The position numbers and the translations under genes were made by a program. The notes below the pieces were generated by a model, which made no database searches, was not told the origin of the DNA, and saw only the letters and a program-made list of their open reading frames with translations. This document shows positions 1-11,793 of a stretch of DNA of 64,000 nucleotides, in pieces. Source of the DNA: Burkholderiaceae bacterium (GTDB lineage Bacteria > Pseudomonadota > Gammaproteobacteria > Burkholderiales > Burkholderiaceae_C); contig CAJYPV010000028.1 of the NCBI GenBank assembly GCA_913776825.1, positions 1-64,000 on the forward strand, read 5' to 3'. Numbering within the stretch: the first letter of the stretch is position 1; every line of letters starts with the position of its first letter.

Positions 1-36
1 ACGAGGAGCGGCCGCATCTGTCGCTCAAAATGCAAA

Positions 37-64
37 CGCCCGATGCGGTGCACCGGGCGCTTTT
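37..64. terminator. Intrinsic terminator-like hairpin
   Basis: A six-pair outer stem (CGCCCG at 37-42 with CGGGCG at 54-59) encloses an inner TGC/GCA stem. TTTT follows on the plus strand, and a T-rich stretch follows on the minus strand. It sits about 100 bases past the stop of argG and could end argG, a convergent gene left of the window, or both. Direction is not decidable from the sequence. Confidence 0.55.
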
Positions 65-165
65 GGTTGGCTAACGCCGACTTTTACAACCGTCCGAGAG
101 TGTCAACGCAGTTCAGGACGGGTCACCGGGCCCGGGCCCGGGCCTGGACCCGGACCCGCCACGGA

Positions 166-3659
<3,494 letters not shown>

Positions 3660-3673
3660 CGGTTGATGGGCGT

Positions 3674-3702
3674 AAAAAAGCCTCGCTGCTGCGAGGCTTT
3701 TC
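3674..3702 (+). terminator. Rho-independent terminator of tgt
   Basis: An eight-pair perfect stem, AGCCTCGC-tgct-GCGAGGCT (3679-3698), is preceded by six A and followed by TTTTCT. It begins about 15 bases after the tgt stop. The A and T tracts on both sides would let it work in either direction. Confidence 0.92.
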
Positions 3703-3962
3703 TACCGCTGACGCGATCAACTTAACCAACCCTGGTGCGCCCCCTTGCGGGACCCTTCGGCCTCTCAACCGAAGAAGGCGTGGCGGCGTTGTTGGGCGAA
3801 AGTGTAGCGAGCTTTGCCTCAGGAGAGTGCCTGTCCGGCGAATCGGCTCGAACGACAAGCACCGCCCGCATGCAGCTTCACTCGCCCCCGCCGACGAGCG
3901 TATGCAGGCGGCGTCAGAGGCCCGCCGCCCGAACGGGCTGTGCGCAGTGCCATGATCCCCGC
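3703..3962. other. Intergenic stretch without a supported gene
   Basis: Between the tgt terminator and the next start. It contains a short inverted repeat, CTTCGG/CCGAAG (3755-3760 with 3769-3774). The reading frame of the next gene is open here, but the translation is arginine/proline-rich without family character. A promoter for the membrane-protein gene is expected here; no confident -35/-10 pair was seen. Confidence 0.4.
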
Positions 3963-4481
3963 ATGCTCAAGCTGATCATTGCCCCTGTCCGCTGGCTCCT
4001 GCGCGTCATCCTGGCGCTGGTCATCCTCTTCGAGGAGTGGGGTTGGGAGCCGTTGCAGCGCGCCATGGCGGCGCTGGGGCGGCTGCCGGTCTTTCGGCAT
4101 CTCGAAGCCCTGCTTCGGCGGTTGCCCCCGTATGCGGCGCTGGCGGTGTTCTGCCTGCCCTATCTGGCGCTGCTGCCCGTCAAGCTGCTGGCGCTGTGGC
4201 TGATCGGCATCGGCCGCGCAGGTCTCGGCGTGGCGGTGATCGTGCTGGCCAAGCTGATCGGGACCGCCATCCTCGCCCGGCTGTTCGCGCTCACACAGCC
4301 GGCCTTGATGCGGCTGGCCTGGTTTGCCCGCTGGTACGGACGTTGGACCGTCTGGAAGCAAGCGCTGCTGCATTGGGTCCGCACCAGTGCGGTCTGGCGC
4401 ACCGCGCGGGCGTGGAAGTGGCGGTTGCGGCGGTTGTTCCGCCGCGGGGAGACGGCCGGGCCGGACGAAAAATCACCCTGA
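3963..4481 (+). CDS. Conserved hypothetical membrane protein
   Basis: A 172 aa protein with an N-terminal hydrophobic helix (IIAPVRWLLRVILALVILF, about residues 4-22), a motif EEWGWEPL, and two or three more hydrophobic segments around residues 58-115. The tail is very basic and tryptophan-rich (KWRLRRLFRR). It resembles short uncharacterised inner-membrane proteins common in Burkholderiales; no function can be assigned. The start at 3963 puts the hydrophobic helix at the N-terminus. The gene converges on the acyltransferase fusion with only 43 bases between stops. Confidence 0.75.
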   Translation: MLKLIIAPVRWLLRVILALVILFEEWGWEPLQRAMAALGRLPVFRHLEALLRRLPPYAALAVFCLPYLALLPVKLLALWLIGIGRAGLGVAVIVLAKLIGTAILARLFALTQPALMRLAWFARWYGRWTVWKQALLHWVRTSAVWRTARAWKWRLRRLFRRGETAGPDEKSP

Positions 4482-4524
4482 AGCATTCGGGATACCTTTG
4501 CCCCGAACGCCTTGCCCGGGGTGG

Positions 4525-6510
4525 TCAGGTCGATCGTGTCGCGGCGCCGGATCCAGACAGCGCGACCACCTGGGCGCGCAGGGTTTCCACATCGACCGAC
4601 GCATTCAGTGGTGCGCCCACATTCACGTCCAGACGCCGACCCGGACGCAAGCTGGCCAGACGGGCCCCCACCGACTTGCCATTTCGGGCAAATGCCGTCT
4701 CCCACAGGCCCGACAAGCCGATGGGGATGACCGGGACTGGCGTGGTATCCAGCATGCGACGAATGCCAGGTTTGAATTCGGCGACCTGACCGTCTCGCGT
4801 GAGAGCGCCTTCGGGGAAGACACACACCAACTCGCCTTGGCGCAGCGCTTCCTCGACAGCAGCCAGCGCCTTCTCCAGCGTCGCCGGCTCCTTCTTCGCC
4901 GACGCAATCGGAATCGCATTCACCTGCCGGAACAGCCACGACAGCACCGGCACGCGGAAGATGCTCGCGTCCATCACAAAACGGATCGGCCGCGGGCACA
5001 GCGCGCTCAGCACCAGCGCATCGACATAGGACACATGATTCGGCGCCAGGATCGCCGCGCCTTCTTCAGGAATGTGCGCCTTGCCGGTGGCGCGCAGCCG
5101 GTAGATCGCATGCACGACGAACCAGCTCAGGAAGCGCCACAGGAACTCCGGCACCGTGCGGTAGATGTAGAGCGCCACCACCGCGTTCAAGGTCGCGCAG
5201 ACCAGGATCAGGCCGGTCACCGACAGCCCCGCCGCGAGCAGCCCGCCCGACAGGCCCGCCGCCACGACCATGAACAGCGCATTCAGGATGTTGTTGGCGC
5301 TGATGATGCGGGACTGCCGCTGCGGCGACGTCCACAGCTGCACGAAGGCATACAGCGGCACGATGAACAAGCCGCCGAACACCCCCACCAGAGCGATGTC
5401 GCCCAGCACCCGCCAGCTGCCGCTCAGCGCCAGGAAATGCGTCCAGTCGAGCGGCGCCTGAGCCGCACCGGACTGCATCAGCGCGGTGAAGCGCTCGGCG
5501 AAACGATCCGCCGAGAACGCCAGATCAGCCGTGAACACCGACAGGCCGATCGATCCCACCGGCACCAGACCGATCTCCACCTTGTGGCCCGACAACCGCT
5601 CACACAGCAGCGATCCCGCCGCGATGCCGATCGAGAAGGTGGCCAGCAGCAGCGTCACCACCGTGGTGTCGCCATGCAGCAGCTCCTTGCCCAGTGCAGG
5701 GATCTGCGACAGCACCACCGCGCCGATGAACCAGAACCAGGAGATCGCCAGCAAGCTGTTCCAGACGCCCTTGCCCTCGTGCTTGCCCATCTTCACCGTG
5801 GCGATGGTCTCGCTCACCACGCTGAAATGCAGCTTCAGATCCGGCGCGGCTTCGCCGGTGGCCGGAATGAACCAGCTCGAGACCAGCCCCAGCACCGCGA
5901 AGCCCAGCAAGGCGAGCGACAGCCACAACGGATTGGTCGTCATCGCCGCCAGCACGCCTGCCACCAGCGTGCCCAGCAGGATGCTGAGGAAGGTCCCCAT
6001 CTCCAGCAGCCCGTTGCCGCCGGTGAGCTCTTCCTTCATCAGCACCCGCGGCAGCAGCGAGTACTTGACCGGCCCGAAGAAGGCCGAGTGACAGCCCATC
6101 GCGAAGATCGACACCAGCAGCACCGGCAGGCTCTTCAGGAAGAAGCCGACGCTGGCCACCGCCATGATGACGACCTCCGCCATCTTCACCAGCCGGATCA
6201 CGCGGGCCTTGTCGAAACGATCGGCCAGTTGACCGGCATAGGCCGAGAACAGCACGAACGGCAGGATGAACAGGCCCGCCGCCGCATTGGCCACCAGTCC
6301 CGGCGACAGCGTGGTGTAGTCGGTCGAGTGGAAGGTGACCAGCAGGATCACCAGCTGCTTCAGGAATGAATCGTTGAAAGCGCCCGCCAATTGCGTGGCG
6401 AAGAACGGCCCGAAGCGGCGCTGCGTCAGCAATCGAAATTGCGAGGCGGTCGGTGCCGGCGTGGCCGGTGCGGCAGAGGAAGCGTGAGGCACGGAAGGGT
6501 GGCTGCTCAT
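4525..6510 (-). CDS. MFS lysophospholipid transporter-acyltransferase fusion (LplT-PlsC type)
   Basis: A 661 aa inner-membrane fusion. Residues about 25-430 form a 12-helix MFS unit like LplT (AGAFNDSFLKQLVILLVTF at the start). Residues about 450-650 form a PlsC-type acyltransferase with NHVSYVD (the HX4D catalytic motif) and FPEGALTRDG. Family knowledge: in E. coli, LplT flips lysophosphatidylethanolamine inward and Aas re-acylates it. Here transporter and acyltransferase are one chain, but the AMP-ligase domain of Aas is absent, so an acyl donor such as acyl-ACP or acyl-CoA must come from elsewhere. Likely role is lysophospholipid recycling (inference). The first 25 residues are low-complexity Ala/Pro. 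Confidence 0.88.
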   Translation of the reverse strand: MSSHPSVPHASSAAPATPAPTASQFRLLTQRRFGPFFATQLAGAFNDSFLKQLVILLVTFHSTDYTTLSPGLVANAAAGLFILPFVLFSAYAGQLADRFDKARVIRLVKMAEVVIMAVASVGFFLKSLPVLLVSIFAMGCHSAFFGPVKYSLLPRVLMKEELTGGNGLLEMGTFLSILLGTLVAGVLAAMTTNPLWLSLALLGFAVLGLVSSWFIPATGEAAPDLKLHFSVVSETIATVKMGKHEGKGVWNSLLAISWFWFIGAVVLSQIPALGKELLHGDTTVVTLLLATFSIGIAAGSLLCERLSGHKVEIGLVPVGSIGLSVFTADLAFSADRFAERFTALMQSGAAQAPLDWTHFLALSGSWRVLGDIALVGVFGGLFIVPLYAFVQLWTSPQRQSRIISANNILNALFMVVAAGLSGGLLAAGLSVTGLILVCATLNAVVALYIYRTVPEFLWRFLSWFVVHAIYRLRATGKAHIPEEGAAILAPNHVSYVDALVLSALCPRPIRFVMDASIFRVPVLSWLFRQVNAIPIASAKKEPATLEKALAAVEEALRQGELVCVFPEGALTRDGQVAEFKPGIRRMLDTTPVPVIPIGLSGLWETAFARNGKSVGARLASLRPGRRLDVNVGAPLNASVDVETLRAQVVALSGSGAATRST

Positions 6511-6643
6511 GGCGGGGATTGGAAAGGGTGGGGCGGCGAAGCGTGGGGGTGGGACTCGGCCCGAGGTCAGCCCGAAGCGGTCCGCAACAACATGACGGCC
6601 CTGGACGTCGTGAGTGTCACGCGGGGCGCGCAGAGGGCGGGCC

Positions 6644-7519
6644 TCACGGAGGCGGCTCCTGAATGAACTGCGGCGAGCCGCCCAGTTGGGCGCGCTTCAG
6701 CCAGCTGAAGACGGTGTCGGCGGTGGTGGTCTCGATGTGGCCGGAGAAACGACGGGCGCTGGGATGGTCATCGAAGGCGACATTGGCCATGCCGATGCGC
6801 GCGCCCAGGCGGGTGGCGGTCGACAGCCGCAGATCGCTCGGCTGATAGCCCTGCCGCCGCAGCCAGTCCTGGGCCTGCGTGCGGTTGAAGACTTCCTTCG
6901 GCGCGGCCGCGGCGGCCAGGGTCTCGGTGGCCCACTGGTTGCTCTGCTGGTACTGCAGCGACCACGGATACGCCACCATGCTGTAAGGCGCCGAGAACAT
7001 GGACGCGACGCGCGCGTTGTCCCGCAGCACGGGCAGCAGCGCGCGCTGCAGCTCGGGCTCCAGCACCACATAGGCCGCCTCATAGCGATGCGGCCGATCC
7101 ATGAAGAACTCGCCCAGCCCTTGGCGATAAAGGTCCGAGCTCGCGGTGCCGCACTGGTTCAGCTTGTGCATCACGCGCCAGACCGGGCGGCCCTCCGTCC
7201 CGGTCTCCCGATAAGCGAAACCGACATGCGACCAGCGCAACCCGTATTGCGTCAGATCCTGACCCGCGCGGGCCAGCAGCACCACGTCGGCGCCGCTGGC
7301 ATCCAGCGCCTGCGCGGTCGCTTGCGCCAGGTTCATGCCACGGCGCAACTGCTGGGTGGTCAGCGGCTTCTCCTCGCAGGGTCGGCCGGCCTGCGCGGCG
7401 GCGGCCGTCAGCGCCAGCGCGACGCCGACCGCGATGCCAACCGGGCGCACACGGCCGGTGCGCGGTCCGCGCGCACCGATCGTCGGCCCGACGGCCTGGT
7501 CTGGCGCGCGGCGGCTCAT
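6644..7519 (-). CDS. DUF2145 family exported protein
   Basis: A 291 aa protein with an N-terminal signal (hydrophobic VGIAVGVALALTAAAAQA, about residues 27-44). The body has motifs RWSHVGFAYR, WRVMHKLNQCGT and NQWATE typical of DUF2145 proteins of betaproteobacteria. Function is unknown; the His/Cys pattern recalls a papain-like or NlpC-like fold, but this is only impression. Its start overlaps the stop of the upstream small protein by four bases (7516-7519, ATGA), so the two are translationally coupled and probably work together. Confidence 0.8.
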   Translation of the reverse strand: MSRRAPDQAVGPTIGARGPRTGRVRPVGIAVGVALALTAAAAQAGRPCEEKPLTTQQLRRGMNLAQATAQALDASGADVVLLARAGQDLTQYGLRWSHVGFAYRETGTEGRPVWRVMHKLNQCGTASSDLYRQGLGEFFMDRPHRYEAAYVVLEPELQRALLPVLRDNARVASMFSAPYSMVAYPWSLQYQQSNQWATETLAAAAAPKEVFNRTQAQDWLRRQGYQPSDLRLSTATRLGARIGMANVAFDDHPSARRFSGHIETTTADTVFSWLKRAQLGGSPQFIQEPPP

Positions 7520-8034
7520 CGCGTCACGCGTTGGGGTCCGGTGACGCGCTCGTTGTGCAGCAGCGAGGCGCCGATCTCGTTGGGAATGAAGGCGATCGCC
7601 TCACCCAGCGCCGACAGCACATAGCCGGTGCCGATGACCGACACGGTGACGGCGGTCCCGGCCGACGCCGCCGCGCTGGACACCGCACCGGCGGAGAACT
7701 CGACGCTGACCTTCACGCCGTCCGAGGCCCGCTGCAGCACCCAGACCGTGCCCTTGGCGGGCGTTTCCACCGCCAGGACGACGAAGCTGGCGCCAGCGGA
7801 CAGCACCGCCACCGGCGCGACCACCGAGATCGCCACCGGCAGCATCGAGATCGCCGCGCTGGCCTGGCTCGGGTTCGCCGCGGCGAACGAGGGCTGGGCC
7901 AGGGCCAGGCCCAGCGCCAGAGCGGTCATCGCGGTCCCGATCCGCAGCGAGCCGAGGAAGCCCGCGGCCACGGTCGCCGGCCGGTCGGCGGAAGATGCGG
8001 CCGAAGCCACGGCGGAGGAGCGAAGCGTGAACAT
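7516..8034 (-). CDS. Small Ala/Ser/Val-rich exported or membrane protein coupled to DUF2145
   Basis: A 172 aa protein, not recognised by function. It has a signal-like segment (about residues 30-52, ending PSFAAA), a second long hydrophobic stretch (about residues 60-90, MLPVAISVVAPVAVLSAG) and a third near residues 125-150. The start chosen is the ATG at 8034, which has an AAGGA ribosome site seven bases upstream; the frame continues to 8241 without one. It overlaps the DUF2145 gene by ATGA. The pair looks like a two-gene envelope operon. Confidence 0.7.
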   Translation of the reverse strand: MFTLRSSAVASAASSADRPATVAAGFLGSLRIGTAMTALALGLALAQPSFAAANPSQASAAISMLPVAISVVAPVAVLSAGASFVVLAVETPAKGTVWVLQRASDGVKVSVEFSAGAVSSAAASAGTAVTVSVIGTGYVLSALGEAIAFIPNEIGASLLHNERVTGPQRVTR

Positions 8035-8212
8035 GAACAGTCCTTGCGGTGAAGCGGAACCCGGGCCGATCGGCCGTCGTGGGTCAGTGCGAGTGATACG
8101 GTGAAAAGCAGGCAGATGGGCAGAAGCGGAGAGGTCCATCGCGGTGCGCCGGGATGGCGCCACGGCGCTCAGGGCAGTGGGCCATCGGAGTCGCCGGGTC
8201 GTCCATCCCTCT

Positions 8213-8662
8213 TCAGGCGGTCTGACCGTGACCGGCCTCACGACGACCTTGCAGGCGGGCGTCCATCAGGTCGGCGTCGTGGGCGTCGCGCAGCATTTTG
8301 GCCAGCGTGAACACATTCGAGATCAGGTAGCACCAGCTGACCAGCAAATACGCTTTCCAGACCGGCTGGATGTCCATGCGCCACAAGCCCCAGGCCGTCA
8401 GCGACATCGCCAGCGCGAAACCGCTCCACACCACCAGGCCCCACATCGGGGTGTCGGACTTGCCGGTCTGCTTGTCGCGGATGAACTTGGACAAGGCGAA
8501 GGCGGTGGAGAGGCAGAAGACATAACCCATCACCATGAACGCGCGATCCAGGTCCGCACCCGGCAGCCAGGCGAGTCCGACGCCGCACAGCGTGACGCTG
8601 ATGCCGAAGGAGATCCAGACCTGATAGCGCCAGGCGGAGGTGTCGCGGGAAGTGCGGGTCAT
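8213..8662 (-). CDS. YiaA/YiaB-type inner membrane protein
   Basis: A 149 aa protein with four hydrophobic helices arranged as two similar pairs: about residues 12-31 and 40-56, then 72-92 and 100-120. The repeated sense W-x-SF/SGF-A(I)S, then FALSKFIRDK and FTLAKMLRDA closing each pair, is the yiaA/B two-helix repeat. In E. coli the family is known as an inner-membrane protein of unknown role. The gene stands alone. Confidence 0.78.
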   Translation of the reverse strand: MTRTSRDTSAWRYQVWISFGISVTLCGVGLAWLPGADLDRAFMVMGYVFCLSTAFALSKFIRDKQTGKSDTPMWGLVVWSGFALAMSLTAWGLWRMDIQPVWKAYLLVSWCYLISNVFTLAKMLRDAHDADLMDARLQGRREAGHGQTA

Positions 8663-8833
8663 GATGAAAGTGCTCCTGAGATCGTTGAAATCGTCCCCGC
8701 TCGGATCGCCGGTCGGCGAAGGCGCCGGGGCGGTGGTGGGGATCGATGGGTGTGATCTTCGGGGTCGATGCGCGCTCCGGCCTCAGGAATGCGCGGCAGT
8801 ATCGCCCGGCGCCCGGCCGGGTAGCGAGCGGTG

Positions 8834-10075
8834 CTACCCCCGATCCGGCGTGAAGAAATGCCGCGCCGTGGCAAACACCGACGGGTGGAAGCGCTGATCG
8901 CGCCATCGCACCCGGCGCTTGAGCGCCAGATCGAAGAGCAGCGGATGATGCTGGCGCAGCGCCGCGAGCGGCGCCTGATCGGCCGCATCCAGCACGCCCG
9001 CGCGCACCAGGCCGTCCAGCCTCACCAGCGGCATCACGCCCGGCAAGGGATAGTCGGACCCATGCAGCAGCCGGTCGTGCCAGTCCTGGCGAGACAGCAA
9101 TTGCTGCCAGACCTCCGGCCGGCGGTTGAACTGGAACACCGCCGAGACATCGCCCAGCAGCCGCTCGCGGCCATCCGACTCCGCCATCAGCCGGGCGAAC
9201 AGGTCGAAGGCCTGCACCGGTCGGGGCCGCGGCCGGTCCAGGTCCATCCCCATGCCCAGCGAGGCGCAGTGCGCGGCGATCACCCGCACGCCATGGCGCA
9301 AGGGCTCGCGCAGCAGCAAGGGATTGCCCAAGGCCTGCTGTCCTGCGCCGGGGACGGCATGTTCCTCCCCCACATGCACGATCAGCGGCAACCGGCTGGC
9401 GGCGAGCCGGTCATAGAAGGGGCGCAGGCGCGCATCACGAAGATCGATGCCCATGCTGCTCGGCAGCCACTTCAGCGCCAGCGCGCCATCGGCGAGCGCG
9501 CGCTCCAGCCGCTCCAGCGCATCCGCCCGATACGGATGGATCGAGGCCACCCAGCCAAACCGGTCCGGTCGCGCCGCCGCCACGTCGCGGGCATAGGCAT
9601 CGGGCACATGGAAGGTGGTCCAGTCCGGTCGACGCTGTCCGTGCGCGTCGAGTGCTTCGTCGAAGGCAAACAACAGCCATCGCGCCCCGACCGGAAATGC
9701 ATCGGCCAACTGCGTCAGCCGCTGCACATACGCCCGGTCGACCGCCGCCGAATCCGTCGGCACGCAGGCGCCGTTCAGGATCGCCTGCCGCCGCAGATGC
9801 TCGACCGGATGCCACCACTGCGACAGCTTGGGATCGACCCAGCAACCGGAGCCGGAATCGCCGGTGCCCAGCAGATGGGTGTGCACATCCCACAGCTGGT
9901 CGGGACGCAAGCCCTCCCAGATCGACGCCAGCCAATCGGGCGGCACGTCCGCGAGTCGGGCGGGCGCAGGATCGCCGCAGGGATTGACCACCGGTCCGAC
10001 CTGATGGGCCAGCGCGCTGAACAGGCCGGCGCCGGCGAGGGCGCCGCAGCAGAGAAAGGGACGTCGACGAAGCAT
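8834..10075 (-). CDS. Exported amidohydrolase (TIM-barrel metal-dependent hydrolase)
   Basis: A 413 aa protein. The ATG at 10075 gives a twin-arginine-like or lipoprotein-like leader (MLRRRPFLCCGALAGAG), so it is probably exported. The metal-site landmarks of the amidohydrolase superfamily are present in order: DVHTHLLG (HxH, about residue 65), LIVHVGEEH, VIAAHCASLG, and LLHGSDYPLPG (terminal Asp). The closest group is the Amidohydro_2 class, which hydrolyses or decarboxylates small carboxylates; the substrate here is unknown. It is divergent from the HTH regulator at 10213, which may control it. Confidence 0.82.
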   Translation of the reverse strand: MLRRRPFLCCGALAGAGLFSALAHQVGPVVNPCGDPAPARLADVPPDWLASIWEGLRPDQLWDVHTHLLGTGDSGSGCWVDPKLSQWWHPVEHLRRQAILNGACVPTDSAAVDRAYVQRLTQLADAFPVGARWLLFAFDEALDAHGQRRPDWTTFHVPDAYARDVAAARPDRFGWVASIHPYRADALERLERALADGALALKWLPSSMGIDLRDARLRPFYDRLAASRLPLIVHVGEEHAVPGAGQQALGNPLLLREPLRHGVRVIAAHCASLGMGMDLDRPRPRPVQAFDLFARLMAESDGRERLLGDVSAVFQFNRRPEVWQQLLSRQDWHDRLLHGSDYPLPGVMPLVRLDGLVRAGVLDAADQAPLAALRQHHPLLFDLALKRRVRWRDQRFHPSVFATARHFFTPDRG

Positions 10076-10212
10076 CGAAGCAGGCGGTCGGGCGACCGTG
10101 GAGCAGCACAAGGCCGCGATGCTCGGCGTCGGTGGGCGCGGGACGGCGCTCTGTCGGCGACGGTAGCGCGAGATGACCTGCACGGGCGCGAATTGCGCTA
10201 CCGTTGCGCGCC

Positions 10213-10998
10213 ATGGCCAGCACACAGACCCTGATCGACCTCATCAAGGCGGAGCTCAAAACCGCCGGACTCAGCTATGCGCAACTGGCGCGGGAACTGG
10301 ATCTCTCCGAATCCAGCGTGAAGCGCATGTTCACCGGCGGTGAGATGCCGCTGTCGCGCATCGATGAAATCTGCCGGGTGCTGAAAACCGATTTCGCCGA
10401 CCTGTCGCAGCGCCTGGCCCAGCACCAGTCCTTGCGCCGCGAGCTGACGCTGCAACAGGAACGCGAAGTGGTGGCCGATGAAAAGCTGCTGCTGATGGCG
10501 ATCTGCTGCCTGAGCCAGTGGAGCTTCGAGCAGGTCATCGCGACCTATCGGCTGACCGAGGCCGAAGTCACGCGCGCGCTGGCGCAGCTGGATCGACTCG
10601 GCATCATCGAGCTGCGACCGCTCAACCGCTATCGGCTGCAGGTGGCCAAGACCTTCCGCTGGCGGCCGCAGGGACCGGTGATGCAGTTCTTCCGCGAGAA
10701 CGTCATGCAGGACTTCTTCGACGGCGGTTTCGATGGCGACGGCGAACTGCTGATGCTGGTGCATGGCCAGCTCAGCCCCGGCATGGCGCGGGAACTGCGC
10801 GACCGTCTGCAGCGGGTCGCCGAGGACTTCGCTCGCCAGCATCTGCTGGATCAGAAGCTGCCCGACGCCGAGCGGCGCCAGTTCACGCTCGTGATGGGCA
10901 TGCGGGGCTGGCTGTTCGAACGCTTCCGCCATCTGCAGCGGCCGGCCGGCGTGATCAAGGCGCTCAAGAGCGGGGCGACGGCGCCCGCCAAGGACTGA
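10213..10998 (+). CDS. XRE/Cro-type helix-turn-helix transcriptional regulator
   Basis: A 261 aa protein. An N-terminal Cro/CI HTH (residues about 15-60: SYAQLARELDLSESSVKRMF) is followed by a region with winged-helix character (FEQVIATYRLTEAEVTRALAQLDRLGIIEL, about residues 105-135). A long helical C-terminal domain of unknown ligand follows. The ATG at 10213 is preferred to the TTG at 10204. It starts 137 bases from the divergent amidohydrolase gene, a usual layout for a local regulator; that link is inference. Confidence 0.82.
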   Translation: MASTQTLIDLIKAELKTAGLSYAQLARELDLSESSVKRMFTGGEMPLSRIDEICRVLKTDFADLSQRLAQHQSLRRELTLQQEREVVADEKLLLMAICCLSQWSFEQVIATYRLTEAEVTRALAQLDRLGIIELRPLNRYRLQVAKTFRWRPQGPVMQFFRENVMQDFFDGGFDGDGELLMLVHGQLSPGMARELRDRLQRVAEDFARQHLLDQKLPDAERRQFTLVMGMRGWLFERFRHLQRPAGVIKALKSGATAPAKD

Positions 10999-11056
10999 TC
11001 GCCAAGCCGGCCGCTCCTCGCGCCAAGGGATCAGCGCGGCAACGGCCCATCGTCGA

Positions 11057-11731
11057 TCACCAGAATTCCCATCGACCGGACATCACCACCCAGATGCCGA
11101 GCACCCCGTTGGTCACCGCGTGGGCGATCACGGCGCACCAGAGCTTGCCGGTGCGCAGGTACAGCAGCGCGTAGGCCAGACCCGCGACGATCGCGGCCAG
11201 CCACAGCGTGTGCGCGAGCATGAAGACGAAGGTCGAGATCACCACCGCGCGCAGGCCCGCCCGGCGCGGATCGACCGACTCGAAGCGCGGGTTGGCCACC
11301 CAGCGCATCAGGAAGCTGCGCCAGAACAGCTCTTCCATCACCGGCACCAACAGCGCCGCGCCCAGCCAGCGCACGACGATCAGCGGCCAGTCCAGCCCGC
11401 CAGCGGCCGTCTTCGGGATGAAGCCCGCCGTCGGCTCGCCCAGTTGCATCCAGGGCGCGTCCAGGTGAATCCAAAGGCCAAACACGGCCAGCCCGACCAG
11501 CACGCTCAGCCCCGCCTCGGCGGCGCTCGGCCGGTTCTGGCGGTCGAATTCGCCGTAGCTGCGCCAATACCAGGCCAGCGCGCCGCCGACCACGATCAGG
11601 TTGAGACCGTACAGCCAGCGGGCATCGATGCCCCAGGCATTGGGCTCCGGCACGGCGCCCCGCAGCGCCAGCAGCAGCATGAAGAGAGCGAAGGGGACGA
11701 TGCGGGCCCAGGCAGCTTGATTCAGTGGCAT
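11057..11731 (-). CDS. CPBP family intramembrane metalloprotease (CAAX protease-related)
   Basis: A 224 aa membrane protein with about seven hydrophobic helices. The three active-site motifs of the CPBP/Abi family are visible: EELFWR (EExxxR, about residue 128), FVFMLAH (FxxxH-type, about residue 165) and HAVTN (HxxxN/B, about residue 205). It resembles the 'CAAX prenyl protease-related' group found next to exosortase genes, but no exosortase is seen here, so the substrate is unknown. The start at 11731 (MPLNQAAW) is chosen over the in-frame extension, which translates an 11-bp tandem repeat. Confidence 0.85.
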   Translation of the reverse strand: MPLNQAAWARIVPFALFMLLLALRGAVPEPNAWGIDARWLYGLNLIVVGGALAWYWRSYGEFDRQNRPSAAEAGLSVLVGLAVFGLWIHLDAPWMQLGEPTAGFIPKTAAGGLDWPLIVVRWLGAALLVPVMEELFWRSFLMRWVANPRFESVDPRRAGLRAVVISTFVFMLAHTLWLAAIVAGLAYALLYLRTGKLWCAVIAHAVTNGVLGIWVVMSGRWEFW

Positions 11732-11746
11732 GGGCCGATTGTGGCC

Positions 11747-11785
11747 GTGACTTGGCTGTGACCTGGCTGTGACTTGGCTGTGACC
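11747..11785. repeat. 11-bp tandem repeat upstream of the CPBP protease gene
   Basis: Three full copies and part of a fourth of GTGACYTGGCT (11747-11757, 11758-11768, 11769-11779, then GTGACC). It starts 15 bases upstream of the protease ATG and lies in the gap before the stop of the LysR gene. Copy number could vary between strains. Confidence 0.8.
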
Positions 11786-11793
11786 GGCGACGG

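Noticed and set aside
127-160. CCGGGCC-rich tandem stretch after argG
   Set aside because: Simple GC-rich sequence of about 30 bases; no unit regular enough to call a repeat, and no known element.
10204-10212. TTG start for the HTH regulator
   Set aside because: The ATG three codons later is the better start; the gain is only three residues.
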